This document shows positions 20,324 through 31,829 of a stretch of DNA of 64,000 bases, one piece after another; the first letter of the stretch is position 1; each line of letters starts with the position of its first letter. The notes under the pieces are model-generated. The model made no database searches, was not told where the DNA came from, and worked only from the letters and a program-made list of their open reading frames with translations. A program made the position numbers and the translations under genes. The stretch spans positions 11,147,970 to 11,211,969 of the forward strand of contig OY755186.1 in NCBI GenBank assembly GCA_963576735.1, in the 5' to 3' direction. The stretch comes from Bedellia somnulentella (Eukaryota; Arthropoda; Insecta; Lepidoptera; Bedelliidae).

Positions 20324-23200
20324 GACTGACAGCGATAGACCACAACAGTCTTCCCCAATTAGCTATAATAAATTTTATCCATTATTCCTATATCAAATTG
20401 TATATGTATCTCAAGGAAAAGATCTTGTGAGTCGTTGACAATACTTATATTGATAACAAAATAAGTTTAGTGTTATTTGGAAACATATTCATTGCTCAAC
20501 TTTTCAGGAATTAGAGTGAGTTATTTTTAATGAATGATGATATTAATAAATTTTGTTTGTTGCTATTTTCATGAGAAATCTGTACTTTTGGTGTTATAGT
20601 GTGTGCGATAACTAGATAGCATATAGTCACTTTATATTTGTAATACTCCATCGTCTTTCCATCGAAAGTAGAGAAGAATGCATTTTTATTTTATACATAT
20701 CTTTTGTGAAGTGAACGATTTACATGTCATTGCTGTAAATTATTTAATTGACCAACTCTGCCATTTAGGAATTAACAGTGTTCTACAAATGCACTAGTTT
20801 AAGACTATTTACAATGGTAATGTATTTTAGCTGATATAGACTCAAAATATTCAAATACGGGAGTCATTTTATATTTGTGTTAAAGGAAATAAAATCACCT
20901 AAAAAAATTATATCAAATCATGACACCTATACTTTATTCCGTCTATTACTGTATATATCACTTTTCTTCTCTTTCTATACTCTAATTATTTGTCCGGCAT
21001 GCTTTTTTAGTTTCAATGGTTTGCTATCTGTAATTTCTGCTATATCGTAGTGTCTCGACCGAAGTATTGGTAAAAATGATACCGCGTAAAATAACACATA
21101 TATAAAATGATTTTCGCATTTATGCGAGTTTATACATATAATTAAATTTTCCTTTATACGTATTACGTGTATATCCTTAGTAATATATTAATATTTCTTT
21201 TATTTATATGATATCCTTTGACAGATATTATTCAGGTGCTAATGGTCATTGCCATTATTATTACATTATATTATTACTATTACGTTTTATGTTTAACTCG
21301 TTGTCTCGAAGAAGTGTTCGTAAATCTAGATATATTTGTATATATCTATTTCCTTGTGTTGTGATTTGGTATCTAGTAATTTGGTGTTTTATCGTTAAAG
21401 TATCTTAACCCTTAATCGGACATACGCAAATTGGCAATAATTTAAATTCAATGTGATTGACCGCTGTTATAATTGCAATGACACAATGGTTTTATAAAGA
21501 AACTATGTTAGTAATTATTATACAGATATCCGGTTAAGGGTCAAAATGTTTATTTATTTATTTATATGTGTACTTTGTTGAGGGCACGCAAGTGCCATAG
21601 GTTCGTTGCCAAGCTGCCTTACGTTTGCCACAAGTTTAAATTAAGCTAGATATTTTTATGCTAGACTGGCTTTTCTCAGTGAACACTTAGAGATAAATTT
21701 AATTCACCTATCTTTAGTGAAATATATTTTAAGAGTTATTCATATTATTATTATTATTAGTTAGATTCATATTATTATTTTTCAAAAACGTATAATATTT
21801 TCTGTAGCTGAGGCTGATATTTTATTTATTTAAAGAAAAGTACTTTCTTTATCGGTCTATATTTTATAAGAATAAACATATTATTTGAGATTAATAAACA
21901 TTCAGTCTTATGTTCATAATGAAACTATAGTTAAATAGTTTCGATGTTGCCTTATTGATGTTCGAAATAAATATAAGGTGTTCAGAATTGTGTTTTATAA
22001 ATATTTGACTAGTTAGGAATATATTTTATCAGTGTTATGTATGCCGATATATTGGATTTGTATATTTCCTCATAACTTAATGACAGTCATTGATTATTGC
22101 TAAATATTGAAGAACGTTATTTTTATAATAAACTTCCTTCTTAAAATTCTACACAAAAAGTCATATTGTTATGATATAAAAACTTATTAATAAAATATTT
22201 TCGTGAATTTTCTATTTTAACACATACGAATAATCGTACTTTTTCCGAATTATTTGATTTTTTTATTCATAAAACTAATACCTCTGCCAAACTTACACTC
22301 TTTGGGTGATAAGTGATAACGTATTTGAATTAGTTTAGAGTTAACTTAAGAATTTATTATCGATACGAATTTTAAATAAAATCACCATATCAGGCATTTA
22401 AATTAGTTAGGTAGATGAAGTTTTTCATAAAAACACTTTGTAGCAATCACCACATGATTAGCCTTTTGGCACAAATGTTAACTGAACTAACATGTTTTGT
22501 TGAAATATTTGCTCATTCATAATAAACACATTTTAAGATCAAGTATCTAATACCGCCAGCTGATATTGTCCTAGTTAAGATAATATCATACTAATATTCA
22601 TAGTTGATTTAAAGTACTGAGAATACAGTCTGTAAATTTACTTTACTACTTTTCCCTGGTATTAGGTCATAAGTTGATTTAACAAAAAACGTCTCAATAA
22701 ACTGATGCCACGTTAAAGTTAGGATATTTTGTATCTTTTATTTCAATTGTTTAACCAGAAGTAGCCAAGTGTGGTGAACTAAAATGCGGTATATTCCGTA
22801 GTAATTATTATTGTATTGTAATTACGGTAAAGAACTGAGTAGTTACATTCCCATGGTTGCAACTTCACCGTTTTGTCATCAAATTAATATTTGACTCCAT
22901 TAACCCTTTATAAGGCTCTGTTCATATATTGGACACTATAATTTCAACCTTTCCTATCTTCAAATAGAAGTGAAAAATAATGAATTTTTGATCACACCTC
23001 TGCCTTATATAGGGTTTAAAAAAAAGCACCACAATTTAGAAGTTATATTATATTTTTTGTATATATCATTGAAAGTAGGCTAGCCTCCAATTAATTCGTC
23101 CATTATTTATTTGTTTGATTTTATTTTTTCGACAATTCTGTTGTGGAAGATGGTCGCATTTTAAAATTGTGAATACTTTATTTTAACATAACGGCACTTA
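20324..23200 (+). other. Probable 3' UTR and downstream flank of the GalNAc-T gene
   Basis: A good acceptor (TTGTTTCAG) ends at 20323 and would pair with the GTGAGT after the stop to remove a 3'-UTR intron. Very AT-rich, with several AATAAA hexamers (for example near 20886 and 21897) and no coding frame I trust. The true 3' end cannot be fixed from sequence alone. Confidence 0.35.
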
Positions 23201-23903
23201 ATTTCTCTGTGGCGGAAGCAAAATCTCAGAACTTAAGTTTATACGTGCCAAAAGAGGATATTTCGATTAATTTATCATTCCAATTATTGGTCTTTAGTAA
23301 AAATAAATTCAATACTGAGATGTATTTGTTTTATTTATCAACATATCGATCTATCCCTTGTCATTTCAATGGACAGGAACACAGAGTGGAATATAATATC
23401 ATCACTTGGAATGAATTAGAGATTACTTTAGATGACGTCTGTGGCCTAGTGAATAGGTGACTATCATTTGGATCCGGAGTAGGGAGTGCAATCTTGGTAT
23501 TGCGAGTTCTCGAAATACCGAGATCTCGCTTTTATTTTGCAAGATCAATCTTGCACCCAAACTCGTGCGAAATCTCGCACGAGTTTGCCTAAGCAACGTA
23601 TCGCTTATACCTACATTCAAGAGATTAAAATAAACCACCGGTTTACTCTCACGTTTAACGAGTGGACTTTTTGTAGGAACAAGCGGTTTATGAATGTAAG
23701 ATATTTATACGTTTTGTTTTGGAATTTGGGACCTATACGAGTAGTCGGAAGTATGCCTGCAGAGACCTGTATTGAACTATTGAAAAAGAGGCTATCAGAG
23801 TATGATTTAACTTTAGATGAAGACTAATACATACAAACGATGGAGCTAGTGCAGTGGTCAAACTAGGATGGTTTATAAAAACTCTTCAGTAACTTTATTA
23901 TTT

Positions 23904-24058
23904 TTGGGTGATGCGGTTGGAGACCCATCACCAACAACCTTTATTTTACCATCTTTTCCCCACGCATCTTCCAAAAGTGGCTGAGGAATTTATATTCCTT
24001 AGCTCTGGCTACCCCTTCTAGGGATTTTTAGCCGTTTATTTTGTATGTATGTATGTAA
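23904..24058 (+). repeat. 5'-truncated SINE-B copy
   Basis: Starts within the family at GGGTGATGCGGTTGGAGAC and runs to TGTATGTATGTATG. A 5' truncation fits target-primed retrotransposition. Confidence 0.68.
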
Positions 24059-24401
24059 CTTTATTATGCTCTTGACCGTCAGTTAGGTTATTATGTTGAA
24101 TTTACCTGCAAAAATTATCAAGTAGACCCACGCACATACGTAGATTTCAACCATTTAGGCGGCCAAAAATATTTTTGGCTTGAAATGAGTTAAAAGTACA
24201 ATATTAAATTAAAATTAACCATTTTTGATACAAAACAATATTTTTTATTAATTTTGAACAACATTTTTACACTTTAACATATAATAATTTTCACAAAAAT
24301 CGAATTATCAAAGTATGTATCAATAATATATAAAGAAATATATTTAAATATAATAAAATTACATGTATCTACATCTAAAATGATAACAAAAATAAAACTT
24401 C

Positions 24402-24914
24402 TTAAATATTATTCTCACTTTGAGAGCATTCCTCCATTATTGTCTCTCTATTGGGTTTAGCAGACACCAACATTTCTATGGTTTCAGGAAGGAATACTTT
24501 GCGAGAAGGTTTCTTAATTTGTCTCCTCGAGCTGATGAAGGGATCAGATGTTAATAAAAGCCTATTATATACATCTAAATTGCATTCCTTTCTAGAAAAC
24601 TTTCTAGCAAAGTTAAGTCGGTATGACCGAAAATGCTTGTTCTGGGCTTCTGCTGCCTCCTCAGATAACTGGCCAATAGGAAGTAGCGAATTGCTTATGA
24701 TTTGCCCACCATGCATCAATATTTTATGCATTGTCGGTGTCATTGGATGCCATCCATACAGGTCAACGTACAATTTTGCAGTATCATAAGCATATTGATC
24801 ATATTTTGTGACATTAATTTCGTGACCACTTGATATTGTTTCCAATATAACTTTGAACCTGTAGATAAGCTCAAAGCTAATTCCTGTAATCTCTGATGCC
24901 AGTTCAGGAAGCAA
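24402..24914 (-). CDS. TE-derived protein C-terminal fragment (170 codons)
   Basis: An open frame encoding blocks such as GWHPMTPTMHKILMHG, PIGQLSEEAAEAQNKHF, FARKFSRKECNLDVYNRLLL and SDPFISSRR. I recognise this as a type of protein repeated in many insect genomes and presumably carried by a mobile element, but cannot name the superfamily. There is no convincing upstream exon; the ATG is only the first in frame. It lies antisense inside the hAT remnant, so it arrived as an insertion. Probably not a working gene. Confidence 0.45.
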   Translation of the reverse strand: MLPELASEITGISFELIYRFKVILETISSGHEINVTKYDQYAYDTAKLYVDLYGWHPMTPTMHKILMHGGQIISNSLLPIGQLSEEAAEAQNKHFRSYRLNFARKFSRKECNLDVYNRLLLTSDPFISSRRQIKKPSRKVFLPETIEMLVSAKPNRETIMEECSQSENNI

Positions 24915-25317
24915 ACGAAGATGAGAATGAGTTACTTGATGAAAAAACTAAGATATGAACTAATATTAAATAGATATTAATTAGATATGTTATATTGCAT
25001 ATTACCTACAGCTGAAAGTTTAAAAAGTAAGGAAAACTGTCAAGCTTTTCTGATAATCACCAACAAAAATGATGTTTTACAAAAGTACATAACTAACGAT
25101 TATGGCAAAAACATGCAGGTTGTGCTCGACTGCAAAACTCACTGCCCCAGTCTTGCAGATATGATCTCCAGATTTAACAAATTGAAAACGTGTGTTAACA
25201 AGTCTTTAATTTTGGAACGAACCCCAATTACGCTTTCATAGAATATAAGAATATGTTGCTTTGGTAGACGTAGAACATGTGTTCCAACCTATCAAATAGT
25301 TACTAATAATTAAAGAA

Positions 25318-25440
25318 TAAATAAAGCAAAGACACAGGCGGGAATCGAACCCGCGACCTCGGGTATGTATACCCGCCCCCGTCGCTGTGCCAATTGAGCT
25401 ACCGTGTCAATGGCTACCAGTGCGAAATTCTTCTATTCCT
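25318..25440 (-). repeat. tRNA-like family C copy
   Basis: Reverse orientation: GGCGGGAATCGAACCCGCGA, CCAATTGAGCTACCGTGTCA and GTGCGAAATTCTTCTAT match the core and left flank of the family. Confidence 0.6.
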
Positions 25441-25800
25441 ATTTCATGACCAAAAACATTCAAACTATCAAATAGTTAGTTGAAGAATTGTGTCAGAGAT
25501 TCAAACGTTATCATTATCACCGCTGAAACTACTATTAAATTTAAATCATTTATTTCGGATAATAATAAATCCATATCCCATAATATAAAAAATTAGGTAT
25601 AATTTAAAAAAAATACTTGATTAAAAATAACAAAAAAACTTCTAAAACATTAATTAAATTACAATTTTGAAATAAAAGATACATGATTAAAATTTAATAT
25701 TTAGATGTAGGAGGAACCACTAGCATGCAGTCGCATCCACCTCACAAACATTAGCGAAACCCACCGCTCGGCCAATACTATTATGTGTTTCGTTTTATTT

Positions 25801-25872
25801 GTTTGCTTGTTTACTTGCTGCAAGATTGCACACCCTAATCCGGAGGCCGTGGGTTCGATTCCCGTGAGGGTC
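25801..25872 (+). repeat. tRNA-like 3' half
   Basis: CGTGGGTTCGATTCCCGTGA contains a B box and T-arm. The rest does not fold as a tRNA. Confidence 0.35.
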
Positions 25873-26162
25873 ACATTTATATGATAAATATAAATGATTG
25901 TTTTTTTAAATTTCTTAGCCTGGGATGTAATTTCTATTTGTCAATTACTTATAAATATATCGTTGTATTTGTACCTCATATTTACTTTGGGGCCAACTCT
26001 ATTAGTCCAAGATCCCGGTGCCCCCAGACGTTACTTATTTTCTCATAAGAAATATAAATGGGATAAAGTAGTGTTAGTACGTACTTTGAGTGTGTGCATA
26101 CCTGCTACCTTGGGTCGACGGCCAATTCATAGGTACCAGGTGCTAAAGGTAGATAAATACAG

Positions 26163-26310
26163 TAATAAATAAAGAATAAATAAAGGAAAGAAAAATTTCG
26201 ACACAGGCGGGGATCGAACCCGCGACCTCGGGTTCGATCCCCGATTATTTATTAGTAATAATCCCCACATGAGGTTTTCATAAACAAAAAGATTTAGATA
26301 AATACAGTAC
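26163..26310 (-). repeat. Truncated family C element
   Basis: Reverse core GGGATCGAACCCGCGACCTC followed by the terminal AGTAATAATCCCCACATGAG block, with the D-arm half lost. Confidence 0.5.
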
Positions 26311-27004
26311 TGATTTTTCTTAAATTCTCAGGGCTGATTTTTACATATGTTTTAGATATTGTTGTTAAAAATTAATAATCATTATTGCCAGACACTTTCC
26401 ATCGGCGCTTACCCTTACCAGACGCTTTAAAGCTTCAAAAAAAATAACATATTCTTACTTACAATCTCACTCTTGATTTTTATGTATGATACTTGGGCAA
26501 CTATTTGAACACCCCTGTTCAGCAGCCAGACCAATGGGAGGGGTCAAACATCCCCCCAGACACACATAAAGTGTCGCTAAAATTCTGCTCTGTTCGATGT
26601 AATCAAGAGAGATTAAAGATTCATTACATACAAAATGAAATCGAACCTGAAGATTACAAGTGATCTGGGTTGAGAAAATTTTATAAATAATAAATATAAG
26701 TTTCTTTAACCTATGTTTCACATCTTATCATCGAGTTAAATTGAATACTACTATTTAAAAAAAACATGTTTATTAAATCTTAAAATTATACAAAGCTATA
26801 CATGTCTTTCTTCTTTCGGATTATTTGTAGTGTGAAAATTCAGCGTGATCTTTACTGTCATCATCGTCTAAGTTTGATAAGTCATTATCAACCCAATGTT
26901 GGCATTGACTATCTTCATTATCATCCATATTACTTTCATTTTCTGTAACAAACATAACATAATTAAGAATCAAAGAGTTATACGGTTATATCAATTATTC
27001 AAAT

Positions 27005-27472
27005 TTAAAGTATAATACCTGATTTTTCTTGAAGCGATTCACTGACAAAACTCGGCAATTGGTCCCTATCGAACCAGTTAAAATGATATTTATTATCTTT
27101 CAACGTCCACCCATTATTGTCAGGACTAAAAATACAAATTTTCTTCATATGAGCATTTTCCCAGAGACTAGTGATATAATTAGCTCGTCGAAACTGCTGT
27201 GAAAGCTCAATTTTGCATGGTGGTAAGTTACTAACATCAAAGTTTTTCACATTTTTACGATTGAACTCTTCATTTACGTCACAAACCATATAAGTGTTGA
27301 TGAAGAGTTGGAGTCGGGCAGCATCTACGTCAATTATTCCGGCAACGTTGTACAGTTCACAAATATTTTTTTGTATGGTGTTGAACACATTTTGCTCCAG
27401 TTCTAAGTCACTGAATAAGTCTACATCGCCGAGTTTCATAAATATTATCTGGTACTCTACTTTTTTTTTCAA
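27005..27472 (-). CDS. Transposon-borne protein fragment, 155 codons
   Basis: Open frame inside the TIR element. Recognisable blocks: LPPCKIELSQQFRRANYITS, LWENAH, NGWTLKDNKYHFNWFDRDQL and PSFVSESLQEKSG. I associate these with proteins repeated across insect genomes and carried by mobile elements; the first half (AARLQLFINTYMVCDVNEEF) belongs to the same type. No DDE triad is visible. Probably the C-terminal end of a transposase-like protein; exact family unknown. Confidence 0.45.
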   Translation of the reverse strand: MKKKVEYQIIFMKLGDVDLFSDLELEQNVFNTIQKNICELYNVAGIIDVDAARLQLFINTYMVCDVNEEFNRKNVKNFDVSNLPPCKIELSQQFRRANYITSLWENAHMKKICIFSPDNNGWTLKDNKYHFNWFDRDQLPSFVSESLQEKSGIIL

Positions 27473-27792
27473 TACATTAAATGGACTTTGCTTGCCTTTA
27501 CTAAAAAAAGCTGGATTGTAATCACAACACTGTATTTATCTACCTTTAGCACCTGGACCTATGAATTGGCCGTCGACCCAAGGTAGCAGGTATGCACACA
27601 CTCAAAGTACTTTATCCCATTTATATTTCTTATGAGAAAATAAGTAACGTCTGGGGGCACCGGGATCTTACTCTATATATGCGTGTATATTTTTACGATT
27701 TAATACGTGTAGAAAGAGGGCAATGTGATTTGCAATTCATCAACAATAAACCTAAAACTAATGGGTAACCCTGGTGCGACTACGTCGCGTCC

Positions 27793-27915
27793 AATAAAAT
27801 GAGTTTGAAATTTTTCGACCAATCACAGCGCAGCTCTTTTGAATTTCTAGTGAATTTTTCTGATTGGCCGGTTTGAAATAATTCCGACCAATCACAGCGC
27901 ATCTCTGATCGACTA
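27793..27915. promoter_or_regulatory. Cluster of CCAAT boxes
   Basis: CCAATAAAA, GACCAATCACAGCGCA (twice, about 27840 apart by 60 bp) and the reverse form TGATTGGCC lie within about 120 bp of GC-richer DNA. NF-Y sites of this form are common in promoters. No gene start is seen next to it; it could be an old transposon promoter. Confidence 0.35.
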
Positions 27916-28289
27916 AAGTTTGCGCGCGCTTATGACACTCAAGCAAAGTCTATGGGCCAAAATCGAAACTTTGAAATTCTGTAACAACTAACTTAATCCA
28001 GTTACATCAGATGTCTGATCAGTCAGATTTTGTGCACACCACGGCCGCGAACTGTACAAAACGATACCTGAACCAAATTTCTAGCTTAACTCATCGCGTC
28101 ACAGGCTTCCGGGCAAGAAAGAGGCTTACAGAAATAATATATAAAGATAAAAGGTTTAAAGTACAACCCGACTACGTAGAAATGGACCAAACAAGAAAAC
28201 TACTGTAACTTCTTGGATCATGTTTGTGACGCCAGTTCGCCAGCGATCTCTAATAAATTGAAATGGTAGTAGGTATACAGTATAAGAAT

Positions 28290-28465
28290 GTTTTGTTCAT
28301 GAAAACCTCATGTGGGGATTATTACTGATAAATACTAGTATAGAATTTCGCACTAGTGGCCACTTGACACTATAGCTCAATTGGCAGAGAGACGGGGGCG
28401 TACACTCGGAGATCGTGGGTTCGATTCCCGCTGTTGTCGAAAATTTTCTTTCCTTTTTTAATTAG
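28290..28465 (+). repeat. Family C copy
   Basis: GTTCATGAAAACCTCATGTG terminus, then GAATTTCGCACTAG, CTCAATTGGCAGAGAGACGG and GGGTTCGATTCCCGCT. The right terminus is missing. Confidence 0.55.
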
Positions 28466-28814
28466 GTATGCAGTATGTTTCATTACGGATCAAATTTGGC
28501 CAATATTGTATTTTGTAGATTTTGAGACTTGCAATTTTTATCCTATTCTGTTTTCCAATCGGGAATACCGGTAAACACACATATTACAATGTTATAGCGA
28601 TATTAATTCCGTTTCCGTTCCGTTATTCCGTTAATGGAACTACTAATCGAACTACCAAGATTAATCATCTCTTCGTATGTTTCGGAGCTTTTAACATTGA
28701 AATGTAAAAATAGTTAATATTGCAAAATACGGTGAAAACTATTGTAAATTTTCTAGTTCAAATCCGTAGCATAATATTACTAGGAGTTCCATGCAAATTG
28801 CGATTGAACTGAAA

Positions 28815-30870
28815 AAAAAAGACGGTGGTATAAGGCCGATCGCTGTCGGCAACACGATTCGACGCGTAGGTAGTGTCAAAAATTTGTTGTAGGTATATTC
28901 TACCGGATCTTGCAACATATTTTGAACCGAAACAGCTGGGTTTTGGCACACGCGGTGGCTGTGAAGCTGCAGTACATTCGGCTCGCACGTACGTAGCACA
29001 TGGGGCGGGCCAAGTCCTTTTGAAGGTGGATGTTAAAAATGCATTCAACTCAGTGGATCGGGCAGCCTTGTTGACTGAAGTTAAGCTCCACATATTTTAA
29101 ACTATATTTGGCAGTGTTATAGTAAACCAACTAAATTATTATACTTACAAAGAAAATTTAATTTCATCTTGTATCGGCTGTCGACAAGGAGATCCCCTAC
29201 GACCAGCAATATTCAGCCTAGCTATCCATCCATACATTGAATCAATCGCCTCTAAATTCAATGTATGGTACTTAGATGACGGGACCATAGGTGGCGATGC
29301 GAATACAGTATTAAATGATTTTCAAAATTTAAAATTATCTTTTTCATCCATCGGCCTAGATTTTAATTTTAATAAATGCGAATTATATATTAAAAACTGT
29401 CTGCCCGATGAACAAAAAACTGAAATTGTTAATAAATTCAACGAAATAGCACCAAACATTACGGTCCTACATAATGATTCGCTTCGTCTCCTTGGTGCCC
29501 CTCTAAACGTAAATTCCCTTCCAGGTTTTATTCAATACAAAATTTCAGAATTCAACCAATATTCGGAGCTTTTACAATCTATAAATCCCCATTTGGCCTA
29601 TTCAATAAAAAAATTCTGTTTGTTCGTCCCCAAGTACACATATTTTTTAAGATGTTGCGACACTTGGAGGCTTGTTTCGGCTTTGAAGGATTTAGACAAT
29701 ATTATACGAGATACGTTATGCGAAATTCTAAATTGTAAATTTGATGACAAAAGCTGGGATCAGGCTACCCTACCAGTTTGGTTTGGAGGTTTGGGCGTAC
29801 CCAAACCATCTGACGTGGCTCTACCTGCTTTCTTGTCATCAGTACATTCTACAATGATCTGTACCAAAAAATTGTCAGTCCCTCTTTAGGTGACACAGAG
29901 ATCAGTGGAATGGACGATGCCAAGACTGCATGGATTGCTTTGCTTGGTCCAGATTCGAGTGTTCCGACAAACATGGCTTCTCAGAGGTCCTGGGATGACA
30001 TACTGTGCGGGCGGATTCAATTAAACCTCTTGAAATCTGCTTCCGATCCTGCACAGCGTGCTCGTCTCATGGCCTCTATGGAGCCTGAGTCGGGATACTG
30101 GTTGAATGCATTACCTTCTGAGGCGATTGGTACGTTACTGGACAGGTCGACTTTTTGTTTAGGAGTATGTTTGAGAGTTGGTGCCAGAATCAATGAAATT
30201 CATCGTTGTCGCTGTGGAGTACAGGTTGACCAATGGGGCCACCACGGACTTTCATGCCCCCGCAGTGCAGGTCGCCTGTCACGACACGCTGCCCTAAATG
30301 ATATCATCCGTTGGGCTCTTGTCAGCGCCCACGTGCCAGCGACCTTGGAACCTCCTGGTTTAATGCGGGACGATGGCAAGAGACCCGATGGTATGACTTT
30401 GTTGCCTTGGAGGAATGGCAGGGCGCTGATATGGGATGCAACCTGTGTCGACACTTTGGCGCCTTGCCATTTATCCGGGTCGGCAGCACGGGCAGGTACT
30501 GCTGCTGCCAACGCCGAGAGTTTCAAACGGCGTAAATACTCAGTTTTAACAAATGACTATTATTTTATACCTTTCGCCGTTGAAACTCTCGGCCCGTGGG
30601 GCAACGATGCGCGGCTTTTCTTTAAAGAACTGTCCGCTCGCCTTGTGGAAGTGTGTGGTGATCCCAGAGCTGGCAGCTACCTCGGCCAACGCATTAGCTT
30701 GGCCATCCAAAGAGGAAATACTGCTAGCATATTGGGCACGTTACCCTACACCGAGAACGATGAATTTCACGAAATTTTTCATTTGTAATATATACATAAT
30801 TGGCTATAATTTAATTTTTATACTATCAATGTAAATATATTGTAATTGTAAAAGTTTAATAAATGTATCA
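28815..30870 (+). pseudogene. 5'-truncated non-LTR retrotransposon with restriction-like endonuclease
   Basis: Reverse transcriptase blocks in order: DGGIRPIAVGNT (28821), LGFGTRGGCEAAVHSART and VDVKNAFNSVDRAALL (28939-29080), GCRQGDPLRPAIFSLAIHP (about 29176-29232), and the catalytic WYLDDGTIGGD (29266-29298). The C-terminal frame 29910-30788 has a zinc-finger-like C-x-C...H...C (HRCRCGVQVDQWGHHGLSC) and RPDG...LIWDATCVDT, which fits the PD-(D/E)xK endonuclease of R2-type elements. It is dead: an early frameshift before 28873, an in-frame TAA at 29098, and a frameshift near 29890. It lies between the two host genes. Confidence 0.72.
29910..30788 (+). CDS. Retrotransposon C-terminal endonuclease-like frame (292 codons)
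   Basis: The longest intact frame of the dead retroelement. After the CxC...HxxxxC cluster come KRPDGMTLLPW and ALIWDATCVDT, candidate active-site strands, then ESFKRRKYSVL, PFAVETLGPWG and the end block QRISLAIQRGNTASILGTL. The first ATG is arbitrary, since the protein is the tail of a polyprotein whose upstream part sits in another frame. TAA is followed by AT-rich 3' sequence with AATAAA near 30860. Confidence 0.6.
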   Translation: MDDAKTAWIALLGPDSSVPTNMASQRSWDDILCGRIQLNLLKSASDPAQRARLMASMEPESGYWLNALPSEAIGTLLDRSTFCLGVCLRVGARINEIHRCRCGVQVDQWGHHGLSCPRSAGRLSRHAALNDIIRWALVSAHVPATLEPPGLMRDDGKRPDGMTLLPWRNGRALIWDATCVDTLAPCHLSGSAARAGTAAANAESFKRRKYSVLTNDYYFIPFAVETLGPWGNDARLFFKELSARLVEVCGDPRAGSYLGQRISLAIQRGNTASILGTLPYTENDEFHEIFHL

Positions 30871-30910
30871 ATATCACTCAGTTCTAGTATTATTATCAAA
30901 TTAAAGTATG

Positions 30911-31138
30911 AAGTGGTGTAGTATAGGCTTAGAATAGCAAGAAACTATTTCAACCCGCGGTTGTCGTTATACTTATAGTTTTAGGGCCTTTGCAGTTATT
31001 GTTGGAGAACCATCACTAATTATCCTTTACTTCACCCATCTATTCAGTGCAAGTAGGTTCCAAAAGCGGCTGAGGGATTTCCGTCGCTCTGGCTACAACT
31101 TTTCGGATTTATTGCCGTGAGTTTATATGTATTTATAT
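30911..31138 (+). repeat. Degenerate SINE-B copy
   Basis: Only the order of landmarks survives: GGCTTAGAATAGCA, TTGGAGAACCATCACTA, TCCAAAAGCGGCTGAGG, GCCGTGAGTTTATATG. Clearly older than most copies. Confidence 0.55.
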
Positions 31139-31578
31139 ACTTAAAACACTGTGATATATTAGGTAAGTGTTCCTTTTTACTTTTTCAAGACTACTCATTA
31201 AACTACTCAATAACATAAACAGATGTCCTACTTAAAACGAGATGCAGTGATCTAGTTAAACATCCTTGTTTAGGATACTTTAGGACACCAGTACTCAATC
31301 CTCTAATATATTAAATACATCCATGGGAGGAATATACTAAAATTTTATGTATTTTTTTTTATTTATCACATGATCTCTGAGTCGACCATGGTGAAATTGA
31401 ATAAAAGCCGCGTATTCTTAAAAATACTCAAGTTTATATAAGTAATAAGTAAGTAAATTTTACTTATATTCTAGACTGACAACACAGGTATTTTATTTAT
31501 AAACGCTAGCAAATAAAATTTTGAGACTTCTATATAATTATGATTATTATGCATAACATACATAAACGTAACATAAAT

Positions 31579-31765
31579 GTTCACGCCGTTTAATCCCCGA
31601 AGGGGTTGGCAGAGGTACAATACTTCTGAACTCACATGGCAGAGCTGTCTAGTGTCCAGAGAACACGTTTTGCTTGGACAGTGTACTCACGTGATAGGGG
31701 GCAGGCCTATCGCCGTTTTGTACGAATACACTGTCACATGACTAAGTACAACTCAGCCATGTGAT
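31579..31765 (-). repeat. tRNA-derived SINE fragment (family F)
   Basis: Reverse of GGCGATAGGCCTGCCCCTAT, CACATGGCTGAGTTGTACTT and AACCCCTTCGG blocks present in the full copy at 49275-49605. The tRNA head is missing. Confidence 0.6.
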
Positions 31766-31829
31766 TATTATTATACAATAAGTTAAAAAAGGGAACAAAT
31801 AAAAGATAAAAGCATTTTTTTTATTTATA

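Larger units (their letters stand above)
23209..25241 (+). pseudogene. Dismembered hAT/BED-type transposase
   Basis: Fragments in order on one strand: 23209-23460 (ending ITWNELEITLDDVCG), 23636-23827 (FTLTFNEWTFCRNKRFMNV, FWNLGPIRVVGSMPAETCIE), then 24987-25241 (VVLDCKTHCPSLADMISRFN). I recognise these as blocks of hAT transposase relatives: the W-T strand region before the catalytic core, and the DCKTRWSS-like block. The fragments lie in different frames and are split by a SINE-B copy (23904-24058) and by an opposite-strand insertion (24402-24914). No function remains. Confidence 0.6.
26010..27668 (-). mobile_element. TIR DNA transposon (about 1.66 kb) with one ORF
   Basis: Long terminal inverted repeats (26010-26161 and 27530-27668) start AGATCCCGGTGCCCCCAGAC and include CATACCTGCTACCTTGGGTC and AATTCATAGG. 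The left arm has a short extra insert (GTGTTAGTACGTA). Inside are a family C fragment (26163-26310) and the ORF at 27005-27472. Superfamily not recognised; target duplication not clear. Confidence 0.6.

Noticed and set aside
21208..21408. 66-codon frame downstream of GalNAc-T
   Set aside because: Low-complexity Ile/Tyr/Leu-rich translation of AT-rich 3' flank.
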